Part shown: positions 23,666 through 34,700 of the stretch, in pieces
How the letters are laid out: every line of letters begins with the position of its first letter
Position numbering within the stretch: the first letter of the stretch is position 1
Notes under the pieces: generated by a model
Databases searched by the model: none
Seen by the model: only the letters and a program-made list of their open reading frames with translations
What the model was told of the DNA's origin: nothing
DNA from: Flavobacterium arcticum
GTDB taxonomy: Bacteria; Bacteroidota; Bacteroidia; Flavobacteriales; Flavobacteriaceae
DNA: 64,000 nucleotides
Direction: 5' to 3'
Assembly (NCBI RefSeq): GCF_003344925.1
Contig: NZ_CP031188.1
Span: 1,672,501-1,736,500 of the forward strand
Translations under genes and position numbers: made by a program

Positions 23666-26092
23666 TTATTGTATTGCTAGTTTTACTGTACTTTCATTAT
23701 TATTAGTATCTATTATCTTTACTAAGTATATACCGCTATCTAATCCGTTAACATCATATTTGTAGTTGCTACTTTGTGCCGAATAGGTTTTTACAAGCTG
23801 CCCTGTAAGGGTGTATAGCATCACCTTATTTGTAGCGGTAGTAATGGTAAACTGATTTGTAGTAGGGTTAGGGTATAATACTGTTTTAGCCAAATATACG
23901 CTATCTGTAATTAGCGCATTATCCATTTTATATACATATACACCTTTTGCGGGAACAGTAATAGTAAGCTCTGCGAAACCTCCTGTGGGTCCTACTGTTA
24001 CTTGTTCAGGGTTACCGCCAAGCATTTCATCCAGTACATGGTTACCAGGGATAAGCTCGGCGTAGGGTAACGATAGTGTAACATCTTGTGTTGTATAGCC
24101 TACATTTGCTACCACAATAATATTTTCATCTTCATACTGGCGCATAAATGATAATATTGATGCCGATGTACTGGTAACAGGTCTATAATTACCTCTTTTT
24201 AGTGCGTTTTCATTATTTCTTATGCTAATTAGGCTTCTGTAATGATTCCATAAAGAATTATCATCCGCTTGTTGTGCAGCGACATTTTTAGTGGTATAGT
24301 CAGTATTAACCGAGTGCCATGGTGAGCCTGTTGTAAAACCTGCATTGGTATTATTATTCCATTGCATTGGAGTTCTTATATCTGGGTCTGGTTTTACTCC
24401 TGTCATGCCTATTTCTTCACCATAATATATATAGGGTATACCGGGTAGTGTAAGTAATAATGTTGCTGCTGCTTTTGCTTTAGGAATGTCATTTTCAAAA
24501 ACACTCATAGTACGATCGGTATCATGGTTGGTTAAAAAACTACCGAATTGCAAAAACGGATAGCTTTGCATATTCAAAACTAGTTGGTTTTCTAATGTTG
24601 TAGCATTACCGTTATTAAGAGCATCGAGTATATCAAAAGAAGTATCAAATTCAAAACAATAGTCTAGTCCATCATTATTTACATATTCACTTGCTATTTG
24701 GCTAATGTCCCAAGCTTCACCTACAGCAAAAGCCTCAGGTTTTACCGATTTATAAAACGCTCTAAATTCCTGCCAATACGCTATCGTTTCGGGAGTGTTT
24801 TGTGCAGTGGTGTTATTTTCATATAAAAACTTTACAGCATCGAGTCTAAACCCATCTACATCCATATCTGCTAACCAAAACTCGGCAATATCCTCAAAGG
24901 CTTCATGTATATCTGGATTATTAAAATTAAGGTCGGGCATACCATCCCAAAAAGCACCATAATAGTAGTAGCCGTTATGGGCATACCATGCATTATTACT
25001 AAATGGTCCTGGGGTGCCTGGCTCATCTTCCCAAATATACCAATCGCGCTTATCTGAGCTCGGTGTTTTTGATTCTATAAACCAAGGGTGCTCACTTGAA
25101 GTATGGTTCATTACCAAGTCGATAATTACTTTTATACCTCTTGCGTGTGCTGCTTCCATAAATTCGGCAAAAATGGTGTTATTCCCATAATCATCTTCTA
25201 CAGCCATATAATCAGTAACATCATACCCGTGATAGGATGGTGACTGTTGTATTGGCATTAGCCATATACCTGTTATACCTAAGTCGGTTGTTGTATCTGG
25301 GTTACCATCGTTAAGGTAATCTAGCTGATCTATTAGCCCTTGCAGGTCGCCGTTACCATCGCCGTCACTATCTTTAAAACTACGAACAAATACTTCATAG
25401 AAAACGCGGTCATTCCACCACTGTGTTTCCATAGCATCTACTCTAATGAAGTTCTCAAAAGTAGTAGTTGCAGTTTCGTTATCTTCATTAGTAATAGTTA
25501 AGGTAACATTATGACTGCCTGTTTCAGTATAGGTTACTATAGGGTTTTGTGCCTCTGAAGTTTCGGGGACACCTCCAGAGAAGCTCCAACTCCAACTCAC
25601 AGGGTTTCCTAATGACTGGTCTGTAAATTGCACAACTTCATTTGGTTGCACTACAGGTGCCGATGTTGCAATGGCTACATACAGTAAATCAGGTGGTAAA
25701 GCATCATTATACCAATATTCTACTATTCCATTTGGGTCAACCGTATAAATTCGGTTAGGACCGCCATCGGTAAATTCTTCCGTACCATCCCATTGTCCGT
25801 CTATTCGGGTTTTAAACTGTATTGTACTCCCTACAGGTAGTGTTACTGTAGTGATGTATATGCCATCGGTGTCAGCATCTGTAAGTACTGTTGGGGTTGC
25901 CCCCCAGTCGTTAAACGTTCCTGCTACGTCTACACTTTGTGTTGCAGGGTTAAAGTTACCAAGCTCTGCTTGGTAGTTCATGTTTACTATAAACTGCACA
26001 TTTATATCCTGAGCAGATAGCTTGCTGCATAAAGCAACAGTGATGAGTGCTATTGTAAAAAGGTGTGTTTTTATTTTGAATAAATGTTTCAT
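23666..26092 (-). CDS. Secreted GH13 alpha-amylase with PKD domain and T9SS signal
   Basis: 808 residues. Signal peptide about 1-27; a beta-sandwich resembling a starch-binding module at 30-128 (VDVAGTFNDWG, IQFKTRIDGQWDG); a PKD domain at about 150-218 (VSWSWSFSGGVPETS, VTYTETGSHNVTLTI); a GH13 barrel at about 225-640; and a T9SS type-A sorting domain from about 735 (YPNPTTNQFTI to the end). Catalytic residues: nucleophile Asp418 in DGFRLDAV, acid/base Glu459 in VGEAW, and Asp524 in NHDTDR. Expected to cleave alpha-1,4 bonds of starch outside the cell. Preceded by its own terminator, so expression is probably lower than susCDE. Confidence 0.95.
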   Translation of the reverse strand: MKHLFKIKTHLFTIALITVALCSKLSAQDINVQFIVNMNYQAELGNFNPATQSVDVAGTFNDWGATPTVLTDADTDGIYITTVTLPVGSTIQFKTRIDGQWDGTEEFTDGGPNRIYTVDPNGIVEYWYNDALPPDLLYVAIATSAPVVQPNEVVQFTDQSLGNPVSWSWSFSGGVPETSEAQNPIVTYTETGSHNVTLTITNEDNETATTTFENFIRVDAMETQWWNDRVFYEVFVRSFKDSDGDGNGDLQGLIDQLDYLNDGNPDTTTDLGITGIWLMPIQQSPSYHGYDVTDYMAVEDDYGNNTIFAEFMEAAHARGIKVIIDLVMNHTSSEHPWFIESKTPSSDKRDWYIWEDEPGTPGPFSNNAWYAHNGYYYYGAFWDGMPDLNFNNPDIHEAFEDIAEFWLADMDVDGFRLDAVKFLYENNTTAQNTPETIAYWQEFRAFYKSVKPEAFAVGEAWDISQIASEYVNNDGLDYCFEFDTSFDILDALNNGNATTLENQLVLNMQSYPFLQFGSFLTNHDTDRTMSVFENDIPKAKAAATLLLTLPGIPYIYYGEEIGMTGVKPDPDIRTPMQWNNNTNAGFTTGSPWHSVNTDYTTKNVAAQQADDNSLWNHYRSLISIRNNENALKRGNYRPVTSTSASILSFMRQYEDENIIVVANVGYTTQDVTLSLPYAELIPGNHVLDEMLGGNPEQVTVGPTGGFAELTITVPAKGVYVYKMDNALITDSVYLAKTVLYPNPTTNQFTITTATNKVMLYTLTGQLVKTYSAQSSNYKYDVNGLDSGIYLVKIIDTNNNESTVKLAIQ

Positions 26093-26119
26093 AATTATTA
26101 TTTATTTAATCTTTATATA

Positions 26120-26155
26120 AAAAAACAAGAGGTCTTCACGCAGAAGACCTCTTGA
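26120..26155 (-). terminator. Intercistronic terminator between the two GH13 genes
   Basis: Minus strand AAGAGGTCTTC-TGCGT-GAAGACCTCTT followed by GTTTTTTT, within the 96-base gap. No -7 element is evident between it and the next gene, suggesting partial read-through. Confidence 0.88.
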
Positions 26156-26188
26156 GATTAACATAAAAAAAACTAACTCAACTAATCT

Positions 26189-28996
26189 TTATTTTTTTAT
26201 TAATTTGATGGTGCTAACACGTTTTGCATCATCTGTGATTTTTACAAAATAAATACCATCATTAAGTGCTTCTACATCAAAAGAGGTATTTGCTGCTGCA
26301 CCATTAAACCTTTTTACAAGCTGACCTGTTAATGCATATACTTCTACTTGAGCTGTAGGTATGTTTATGCTAAAGTTGTTTGTTGTGGGGTTAGGGTAAA
26401 GTGCTGCTACTGTTTGTGTGCTATGTTCTTCTGCTTTTAGTATTGCAGGTACGTTACCAAAGATTTTAAACTCTCCTGGCTGTAGTGTAATTGTCGATAC
26501 TGAACCACTTATAACGGCATCGTCATTTAATAAATCATACCAGTCATCTGTAGTAGAGAAGAAAGTGTCTACTGTTTGTGCTGTAACATCAAAGTTAGCA
26601 AGTACTATTATACTACTAAGTTCGCCATCGGCAAGATCATCATTCCAAATGTCTATTCTTGGTGTAAGGTCGCCAGAGTCTATAGTAAATGTATTAGTAT
26701 GGAATACTGGGTTAGTACGTCTTAGTTTGATGATATCTGCCCAAGAGTTGTAAACGCCCATTCTGTCAGCATCACTGTTATATCCAAGTTCAAATGGTAT
26801 TGGCTTAGGGTTAGTACGGCATGCATCATCAATTGTTCCATCTTCACAATAGTTAATACTGTAATCATATCCTAACTCGCCAAATTGCCATAGCATTTTA
26901 GGACCAGGTATAGTATATAGTACTGCGCCTATTGCTTTCATTCTTTCTAATGCTGTAGCCATTTCGGTTACATCATAGTCACCAGCACTATTACCATAAG
27001 CAAGATTTTTAAACATAAGTCTTTCCTCATCATGACTTTCGGCAAAACCTACAAGTCTTGGTTGTTGGAAAGTTTTGTTTTCAAAATCCATGTTGTTAAA
27101 GTTACTATTCTCGGCATACCCCATAGAGTTCTGACTGTATGCCTCTGTAAATTTACCCCATAGCATTATACCTTTACCTTCATCGACACGGTAGTCTGCC
27201 CATTCTTTTTCTTCTTGTACACCTCCTAAGTGTTCAAAAATTACATAAAAATCAGGGTCTATAGCCCATTGGTAATCAGAGTATTGTTTTAGTATAGCTA
27301 CCCTGTCTGCTTGATAAGCATTGGTACAGCCTTGGTCGCTGGTGTTACAGTTTTGTGTGAAACCTTTTGTAAGATCCCAACGGAATCCGTCTATCTTAAA
27401 CTCATTCATCCAATGTTCAATAGTTCTTTCGCTATAATATTGTGTTAGCTCTGATTGATGGTTCAAGTCAGTACCTACACTATAGGTGTGTGTAGCAACA
27501 ACATTACAATAAGGATTCTCGGTAGTTGTATTACCAAAGCCATCGCCATCTGGATCGTCTACCCACATGCGTGCTAATGGAGAGCGACCATAAACGTGGT
27601 TAAGTGCTACATCTAGTATTACAGCAATACCGTTTTGGTGACAAGCATCTATAAACTGTTTCATAGACTCTTCTGTACCATAAGCTTTGTCTAACGACAT
27701 GTGGTAAGCAGTGTTGTAACCCCAAGAAATATTACCTTCAAATTCCATAACAGGCATAATCTCTATGGCATTTACATTAAGGTCTCTTAAATATTCAAGC
27801 TGATTTGTAAGCGATTGCCATGTTTTTTGTTGATTAAAATCTCTTATTACAAGTTCATATATAATAAGATCTTCTTTCTCTGGTCTTTCAAAATCAGTAA
27901 CCTGCCAGTTATAAGCAACTTGAGCTGTTTGTAGTACTGATACTTCAAAAGATTGTCCTGCAGGGTATACAGGCATATCTGGGTAAACAGAAGCCTCGAT
28001 GTATTGATCGTCAAATGGAGATAATACTAATGTAGAAAAAGGATCGGCGGTTTTAACCATTGCAGGCGAATTTGTAAAAGGTGTTTCGTCTACCACCCAA
28101 TACTGGAAAGAGTTTATTTCGCCAGGAGTAAGTCCTGTAATTTCTAGCCAATATTTACCTGTTGCACCGTCTTTTTTCATGGCATAAGCCGATGTTGGCT
28201 GCCAGTTATTAAAGCTTCCTGCAACATATACATAATCTTTATATGGAGCATTTAATACTAGTGTTGCTTTTGTATCATCTGTATCATCATAGTTTATACC
28301 ATCTCTTACTCCTGCAGGCATAGCCTGTGTAACTGTGTTAGGGTTAACTACGACAGAGAATTTTTTTGTTATAGTATTATCGCCTTGAGTAACTACTAAC
28401 TCGTAGTTTTGGTTTGATGTGATGTTTGTGTGATTATAAGAATAGCTTGTCGCATCATTACTATTGTTAATAGTTGCTCCGTTTGATAGTAGTGTATAAT
28501 TAGCATTACCACCTGTGTTAGTAGCAGTAATGTTTAATGCAGCACCAGAGCTTAATAATGTAGCGCTATCTTCTTCTGGAGAAGTAAGGTTTACTTGAAA
28601 TGAACCTACATTTATAAATAAATCGTCTGATTGGGGAGCGCCTTCTGCAGCTCTAAAAACTACAGATATTTCTGTAATTGTACTAGATGTTGCTACACCG
28701 TAGTAAGTATATAAATCTGGAGTTATTTCTAATTGGTAAGTAGTGCCAGATACTAGTGTTAATGCTGGCTGGTTAGTATTATTACCCCAGTCGCCAATAA
28801 CGTTTTGCCATTGTTCGCCATCTACAGTTACTCCTGTATGGGCATATATAGTTCCTGTGTAGCTTGCTAGGGGCGTGCCTGCTGCATCAAAAAATAGGGT
28901 AACTGACCCTGAGGCAATAGCCGGTGAAGGGGTAGTGGTTACCTGAGCAAAGCTAACTAAGCTGAATAATAGAAATAGAAAAGTAAATTTTTTCAT
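26189..28996 (-). CDS. Secreted multidomain GH13 enzyme with T9SS signal
   Basis: 935 residues. Signal peptide about 1-17 (ending SFAQ); a starch-binding-like N-terminal domain about 20-135; an Ig-like domain about 136-220; a CBM48/E-set-like domain about 225-340 (YVAGSFNNWQPTS, GEINSFQYWVVDE); the GH13 barrel about 370-780; and a T9SS type-A sorting domain from about 865 (YPNPTTNNFSINI). Catalytic residues: Asp541 in DGFRWDLTK, Glu588 in IFEHLGG, Asp656 in ESHDEER. The CBM48-GH13 layout resembles branching or debranching enzymes, so it may act on alpha-1,6 points or on branched dextrins; exact specificity not readable. A terminator separates it from susE. Confidence 0.94.
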   Translation of the reverse strand: MKKFTFLFLLFSLVSFAQVTTTPSPAIASGSVTLFFDAAGTPLASYTGTIYAHTGVTVDGEQWQNVIGDWGNNTNQPALTLVSGTTYQLEITPDLYTYYGVATSSTITEISVVFRAAEGAPQSDDLFINVGSFQVNLTSPEEDSATLLSSGAALNITATNTGGNANYTLLSNGATINNSNDATSYSYNHTNITSNQNYELVVTQGDNTITKKFSVVVNPNTVTQAMPAGVRDGINYDDTDDTKATLVLNAPYKDYVYVAGSFNNWQPTSAYAMKKDGATGKYWLEITGLTPGEINSFQYWVVDETPFTNSPAMVKTADPFSTLVLSPFDDQYIEASVYPDMPVYPAGQSFEVSVLQTAQVAYNWQVTDFERPEKEDLIIYELVIRDFNQQKTWQSLTNQLEYLRDLNVNAIEIMPVMEFEGNISWGYNTAYHMSLDKAYGTEESMKQFIDACHQNGIAVILDVALNHVYGRSPLARMWVDDPDGDGFGNTTTENPYCNVVATHTYSVGTDLNHQSELTQYYSERTIEHWMNEFKIDGFRWDLTKGFTQNCNTSDQGCTNAYQADRVAILKQYSDYQWAIDPDFYVIFEHLGGVQEEKEWADYRVDEGKGIMLWGKFTEAYSQNSMGYAENSNFNNMDFENKTFQQPRLVGFAESHDEERLMFKNLAYGNSAGDYDVTEMATALERMKAIGAVLYTIPGPKMLWQFGELGYDYSINYCEDGTIDDACRTNPKPIPFELGYNSDADRMGVYNSWADIIKLRRTNPVFHTNTFTIDSGDLTPRIDIWNDDLADGELSSIIVLANFDVTAQTVDTFFSTTDDWYDLLNDDAVISGSVSTITLQPGEFKIFGNVPAILKAEEHSTQTVAALYPNPTTNNFSINIPTAQVEVYALTGQLVKRFNGAAANTSFDVEALNDGIYFVKITDDAKRVSTIKLIKK

Positions 28997-29011
28997 AGTA
29001 ATTTAAATATA

Positions 29012-29040
29012 AAAAGGGCTAGCTTTATGCTAGCCCTTTA
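29012..29040 (-). terminator. Intercistronic terminator between susE and the first GH13 gene
   Basis: Minus strand AAAGGGCTAGC-ATAA-GCTAGCCCTTTTTA, a perfect stem with T tract, within the 56-base gap. Confidence 0.9.
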
Positions 29041-29052
29041 GCTATTAATAAT

Positions 29053-30192
29053 TTATATACCAGTTACAGTAACTGTACCGTCAAACTCGATAACTAGTTC
29101 AATAGTAGCTTCTCCTGCTGCAACAGCTATGTCGCCAGCACCAGTGTTATATGCTACTGTATCATCAGCACCTATTTGAAAAGCCCATTCGTCACCAAAA
29201 GCAGCATCACCTGTATTTTTAGATCTTAACTTCATGTTATCAGCAATCAATGTTTCTGTAATACTATATGTGTTACTTGCAAAGTCATAAGTCATTGCTG
29301 TTTCGCCATCCCAGCCACCTGGAGTTGCAGCACCAATAATACCCCAATTCATTTTTACAGCTTTGTATTCAAGGTTGTCAATATCTACCCAAACGTAGTA
29401 TAACCCTTCGCCATCAGTTTCAGCAACTTTAATATCGCCACTTCCACCATCATTATGAATGTTACCATCTTGTGCACCATCTATAGTACCATAGTTACCG
29501 TTATCCCAAGTACCTTGCTCGCCAATAAGTTTAAAACCATCATCAGTTCCAGCTTTTACATAGGCTTCAAATACCATTGTTTCTCCATCACCAATGTATC
29601 GCATTGGTATTGCAGTAACATTATCCCATGCATCAAGACCATAATACGCTTGTGGAGCACCTACTAAGAAAAGTGCAGGATCTTCAGGTACAATAACAAC
29701 ATCTCCAGTTTGAAAAGTTACGCTAAGTGCAATTGGTTCAGAAACCATTGGTAAATCGTCATTATTACCAAGTGTTGCAGTAACTTTTACTTCAATGTTA
29801 GCATCTTCTGTATCAACAAGACCTAGTCCTGGTGCATCAACATCGTCAGTAGCATTAGTTAATAAACTTCTAAGGTTTGCACCAGTAAGTGCTACAACAC
29901 GACTTGTAGTACTTGCTATTACAACCGGAGCAGCAAATTCAGTTCCTGCTACAGCTGCTTCTATTGTATAATTTATTTCTGTATCTACGCTATAAGCAGC
30001 ATGATCCCAAACAAGTGTAAGTGCTGTTGTAGCATCAGTAGCTGGGTTAAGAATTATATTTGCACCATCTTCAGGAGCAAGAATTACAGGGTTTGTAGAT
30101 TCTTCGACTATAATTTTATTGTCATCTGTACTACATGACATTATTGATAAAAACAATAATGATAGAATTGATAAACTAAATATTTTTTTCAT
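29053..30192 (-). CDS. SusE/SusF-like outer-membrane starch-binding lipoprotein
   Basis: 379 residues. Lipobox SIMSC (Cys20) followed by STDDN, an acidic stretch like the Bacteroidota surface-export signal. Residues about 33-160 are the SusE N-terminal Ig-like domain (NPVILAPEDGANIILNP). Two starch-binding SusE/F modules follow: about 170-278 (LFLVGAPQAYYGLDAWD, FKLIGEQGTWDNGNYG) and about 280-379 (WGIIGAATPGGWDGETAM, MKLRSKNTGDAAFGDEWAF). Binds starch at the cell surface and passes it to SusCD. Third gene of susC-susD-susE, 16 bases after susD. Confidence 0.93.
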   Translation of the reverse strand: MKKIFSLSILSLLFLSIMSCSTDDNKIIVEESTNPVILAPEDGANIILNPATDATTALTLVWDHAAYSVDTEINYTIEAAVAGTEFAAPVVIASTTSRVVALTGANLRSLLTNATDDVDAPGLGLVDTEDANIEVKVTATLGNNDDLPMVSEPIALSVTFQTGDVVIVPEDPALFLVGAPQAYYGLDAWDNVTAIPMRYIGDGETMVFEAYVKAGTDDGFKLIGEQGTWDNGNYGTIDGAQDGNIHNDGGSGDIKVAETDGEGLYYVWVDIDNLEYKAVKMNWGIIGAATPGGWDGETAMTYDFASNTYSITETLIADNMKLRSKNTGDAAFGDEWAFQIGADDTVAYNTGAGDIAVAAGEATIELVIEFDGTVTVTGI

Positions 30193-30208
30193 TTTTTGAG
30201 TATTAAGA

Positions 30209-31765
30209 TTAGTAACCTGTGTTTTGAGTTAAGTTTTGGTTTGCTTCCAATGCGCTTTGTGGAATAGGGAACACGTTGTATGCCGAAGGGATAGCCGCAC
30301 CGCCTACTGCACCACCTTTCCATGGCCATAGGTAGCTTCCTCCTGTAAATTTACCAAAACGGATAAGGTCTGTTCTTCTGTGTCCTTCAAGGTTAAGTTC
30401 TCTTGCTCTTTCGTCAAGAATAAAATCTAGAGTAAGATCTGCTGCTGTTATAGCAGTAGCGTTAGATCTTGTTCTTACATCATTTACATAATCAAGTGCT
30501 TGCGATTCCGATCCGCCTGCTGCACCTCTTTTTACACATTCTGCATACATAAGGTAAGCATCTGCTAACCTAAATAACGGAAAATCTGTAGGTGAAAATT
30601 CTGTTGCTGTCGAAGCTCCGTTAAATGCAGTGTTTCTAAATTTAGTAGAAGGGTAACCATCTACCCACTCTTTGTAGTCTTCCATTTCATAGTTGTGACC
30701 TTCTGTCCAGAAAAGTTCAGCTCTGTTATCTGCACTTGTTTCTAAGTCACCAAATAATGAGTACCAAGCTTTTGTGGCTCTATGTCCTGTCCATCCTCCA
30801 GTAGCACCAAAGTCTACTATAGACATTGTTTCAGTACTTAAAGAACCATTCACAATGTATGTTGTGTTACCATAACTCTGGCTAACAACAGGATCTGCTA
30901 TTAAAGGGAATATGATTTCGGTAGAAGTATCATTATCTGCCGAGAAGTTACTTACAAAGTTGTCTGATAGTGTATAGCCTCCTTCGTTTATTACAAGGCT
31001 TACATAGGTAAGCGCATCGTCATAACGATTTTGACCTGTATATACTTCTGCATTAAGGTATAGTTTAGCCAATAGCATACGCACAACAGCTTTATTTGCT
31101 CTACCATAAGAGTTAGATACAGGCATATCTGTTTCTATAGCAAGTAGTTCACTCTCTACATATTCAAACATTTCTGTTCTTGTAGCTTCTTCTAGCGGCG
31201 CTGTACTACCATAGTTACTTTCATTAACAATAACACCTTTACCAAAACAGTCTATCATGTAATAGTAAGCAAGTGATCGTATAAAGCGTAGTTCGCTCAC
31301 AATTTGCGCTTCATTTTCTACATCTACATTATCTAAAGCTAATATAATATTAGTGGTTTGTGGCACTATATAATATACTCTGTCATATAGGTAGTTGAAG
31401 AATTTGTTGTTACCATTCCAGTCTGATGTTGTAGTAAGTTGGTCTAGACCATCATCGCCCCAACGGTTTTTCATACCATCGGCAGTAAAATCTTGCAGGT
31501 TAATAATACTTCTTAAAAAAGCAGTTTCACCTGGATCGGGTCCGCTAATGTCAGAACTTCCTGGTCCACTAGCTCCTGATAGTGCAAAGGTGCCATACAT
31601 TTTTGATAGTAACCCTTCTACAGCATTAGGATCCTGTGCTAAAAGGTTTTCTAATGACGATTCTACCTTAGGTTTTGTATCAAGGTCATCAGTACAAGAA
31701 ACAAAGAGCAGTACTAATGCACTTATTCCTAAAATTATCTTTTTATTAAAATTTTTCATATTCAA
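30209..31765 (-). CDS. susD: SusD/RagB family starch-binding lipoprotein
   Basis: 518 residues. Lipobox FVSC (Cys24) followed by TDDLDTKP, the usual SusD start with an acidic surface-export signal. Tetratricopeptide-like helices form the core: FIRSLAYYYMIDCFGKG, RMLLAKLYLNAEVYTG and, near the end, LADAYLMYAECVKR and FILDERARELNLEGHRRTDL, all SusD hallmarks. It forms the lid over the SusC channel and selects oligosaccharides. The symbol is by locus analogy with Bacteroides; sequence-level orthology was not tested. Confidence 0.95.
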   Translation of the reverse strand: MNMKNFNKKIILGISALVLLFVSCTDDLDTKPKVESSLENLLAQDPNAVEGLLSKMYGTFALSGASGPGSSDISGPDPGETAFLRSIINLQDFTADGMKNRWGDDGLDQLTTTSDWNGNNKFFNYLYDRVYYIVPQTTNIILALDNVDVENEAQIVSELRFIRSLAYYYMIDCFGKGVIVNESNYGSTAPLEEATRTEMFEYVESELLAIETDMPVSNSYGRANKAVVRMLLAKLYLNAEVYTGQNRYDDALTYVSLVINEGGYTLSDNFVSNFSADNDTSTEIIFPLIADPVVSQSYGNTTYIVNGSLSTETMSIVDFGATGGWTGHRATKAWYSLFGDLETSADNRAELFWTEGHNYEMEDYKEWVDGYPSTKFRNTAFNGASTATEFSPTDFPLFRLADAYLMYAECVKRGAAGGSESQALDYVNDVRTRSNATAITAADLTLDFILDERARELNLEGHRRTDLIRFGKFTGGSYLWPWKGGAVGGAAIPSAYNVFPIPQSALEANQNLTQNTGY

Positions 31766-31774
31766 TTATTTTTA

Positions 31775-34700
31775 TTAAAAGTCAAGATTTACACCAAAGC
31801 TGTAAGTTCTTGGTCGCGGATAAAAGTTAGTGTCGATACCATTAAAGTTTTCAGGATCTTTTCCTGAATAATCAGTTATGATAAAGGCATTATTAACAGT
31901 AGCATATACACGTAATGACGCTGATTTTACAAGCTCATTAAATCTATAACCTATAGTAATATTATCACATCTTAAAAATGCAGCACTTTCTAAATAATAA
32001 TCAGAGAATGGTACAGGATCAAGTATTGTTTGTACTCTTGGGTCTGCAGCACCATTATAAAAATCAAGTACGTTATTAAGACTGTTTGAGTTATTTGGTA
32101 CAACTCTTTCAGTATAACCGCCTAATAATTTAACAGAGTTGTAAACCTGCCCGTCAAACTGTCCATGGAAGTTAGTAGAAAAGTCGAAGTTTTTATAGTT
32201 TAAGTTAGTACCGAAACCAAATGTCCAATTAGGACGAAGTGCTTCATAGTACCTGTCATCATTAGTGATTTGACCATCACCGTTACGGTCTTTAAAAGCT
32301 CCTGGTATAATGCGACCATCACTATCATATAATTGCTCGTATACCCAAGCAGAGTGTGGTTGCGACCCTACGCTATGATAGGCTAGGTTTTGACCTGTAC
32401 CTGTAGGGATCCCTCCATCTGTAGCAATAATAGAAGTAGTATTGTTTAGACTCTTTATCTCACCAAAGTTATAAGACAGGTTTCCTAATATTTCCCAAGA
32501 GAAATCATCTGTAGTTATAGGTCTTAGGTTAAGGTCTATTTCTATACCTTTATTTTCCATACTACCTACATTTTGTGTAATTTGGTTAGTAAGGTATTGT
32601 CCTGGTGGTACAAAAGATTTTACTAATAAATCATCTGTTACTTTTTTGTAAACATCTACACTACCCGATACAAGCTGATTTTTAAAGAATGAAAAATCAA
32701 GTCCTACGTTATAAGTAGTAGTAACTTCCCATTTTAACTTATCGTTAAATGGATTAGCACTGTAAGTACTAACACCTGGTAAGTATTGGCTGTTTGGATC
32801 TCCAGGACTAAATAATGCCGATGATGGGTAATATCCTGCAATACCTGTGATGTCTTGTTGTCCTGTTTGTCCGTAACTTAAACGAAGTTTAAGATTGTTT
32901 ATAAATGAAACATCTTTTATAAAATCTTCATCAGTAATTCTCCACGCTAAAGCTGCTGCTGGGAAATAGCCCCAACGGTCGTCTTTTTTAAATAAAGAAG
33001 ACCCATCTGCTCTTAATGTAAAGGTAAATAGGTATTTATCAAATAAATCTACGTTAGCACGTCCAAAAAATGATTCGAGTACTGTTTTATTATAATATCT
33101 GTTGTTTGGGTTTTGTTCATTAATTCTTTCTTCTCTTATACCTGTGTTAACGTTGTACTGGTATATCGATTTGTAACCATCGTTTACAAAACTTTGGTAC
33201 GAGTGTCCTGCTTGTGCATCAATACGCGTTACAGGGCCAGTAAGGTTTTTAGTATAGGCTAAGTAAGTATCAAATGTTTTATTGGTAATGTGCTGTGTTT
33301 CTCTGTAGTTTACTCCTGGGTTAAATAAGAAAGCATCATTTACATTATCATACTGATAAGTAGCTAGAGAGTTTTGTCCATATTCTTCACGAATATCTGC
33401 ACGCGATGCCTCAATACCAAGGTTTACAATAGCTCTTAAATCGGGTAAGAAATGCATTTTATAGTCAAACTGTACATTTCCTAATAATTTATTTACCTTT
33501 TCAGGACGTTCTCTTTCGTTTAATAAATTTACAGGGTTGTACTGACCATCAAGTTTTCTTGGATCATCATTTGTAGTGTTTTGATAATAACCACCAAAAT
33601 TATTAACGTCGCCTGTAGTATAAACAGGTTTTGTAGGATCCATGTTAAGCGCACCACCTATGGCGCCACCTTCGTCAACAGTGTTTTTGTTTACCCAAAA
33701 ACCTTTTGCATTAACATCTACTTTTAAATGATCATCTAAAAATGTAGGTGTTAGTTTTACTGTAGCACTATAGCGCTCATAGTCATTAGTTTTAAGTAAT
33801 CCTTCACTTTTAGTATAACCTACAGCAGCACGAGCGGGTACTTTACCAAAAAGGCTACCACTAGCACTAAAGTTATGATCTGAGAATATTGATGTTCTAA
33901 ATATTTGGTCTTGCCAATTTGTGTCAGATAATATTCTTCCTTCTACTTCTGGAGTAGCAGGGTTGTCTACAGCATTTGTTGTTGGGTCATCTATCCCTAA
34001 TTTATCCGTAAGGCTAGGGTAATATTCTTGAATAAACCTTGTGTATGTAGGGCCATCCATTACATCAATAAGGTCATTTACTTTACTAAAACCTACACTA
34101 CCGTTGTAGTTAAATTTAGGAGTTCCAGATGTACCTTTTTTAGTAGTAATAATAATTACACCATTAGAGGCTCTTGATCCGTATATAGCAGTAGCAGAAG
34201 CATCTTTAAGGATTGTAAAAGACTCTACATCATTAGGATTAACAAGAGATAAAGGATTGCTTACCCCTGCAGGGTTAACAAAATCTAATGGAATACCATC
34301 TATAATAATAAGCGGATTGTTTTGCGCTCCTAGTGAGCTACCTCCACGAATTCTGATGTTTGGTGCAGAATCTGGCTGACCACCTGCACTAGTGATTCTT
34401 ACACCTGGAGATCTACCTGTAAGTAATTGATCGGCACTTGTAATAGCACCTTTATTAAAGTCTTTTGTTGTTACAGTGGTTAATGATCCTGTTGCATCTC
34501 TTTTTGTAGTAGTACCATAACCAATAACTACTACTTCTTGAAGTTGTGTTGCATCTTCTTGTAATACTACATTTAAAGTGGCTTGTCCTGTATATTCTAT
34601 TGTTTGATTGGCAAAGCCTATAAAGCTGAATGCGATACGGTTACCTTCGGCTACCCCCATAAGGGTATATTTACCATCTATATCGGTAGTAGTGCCGTTA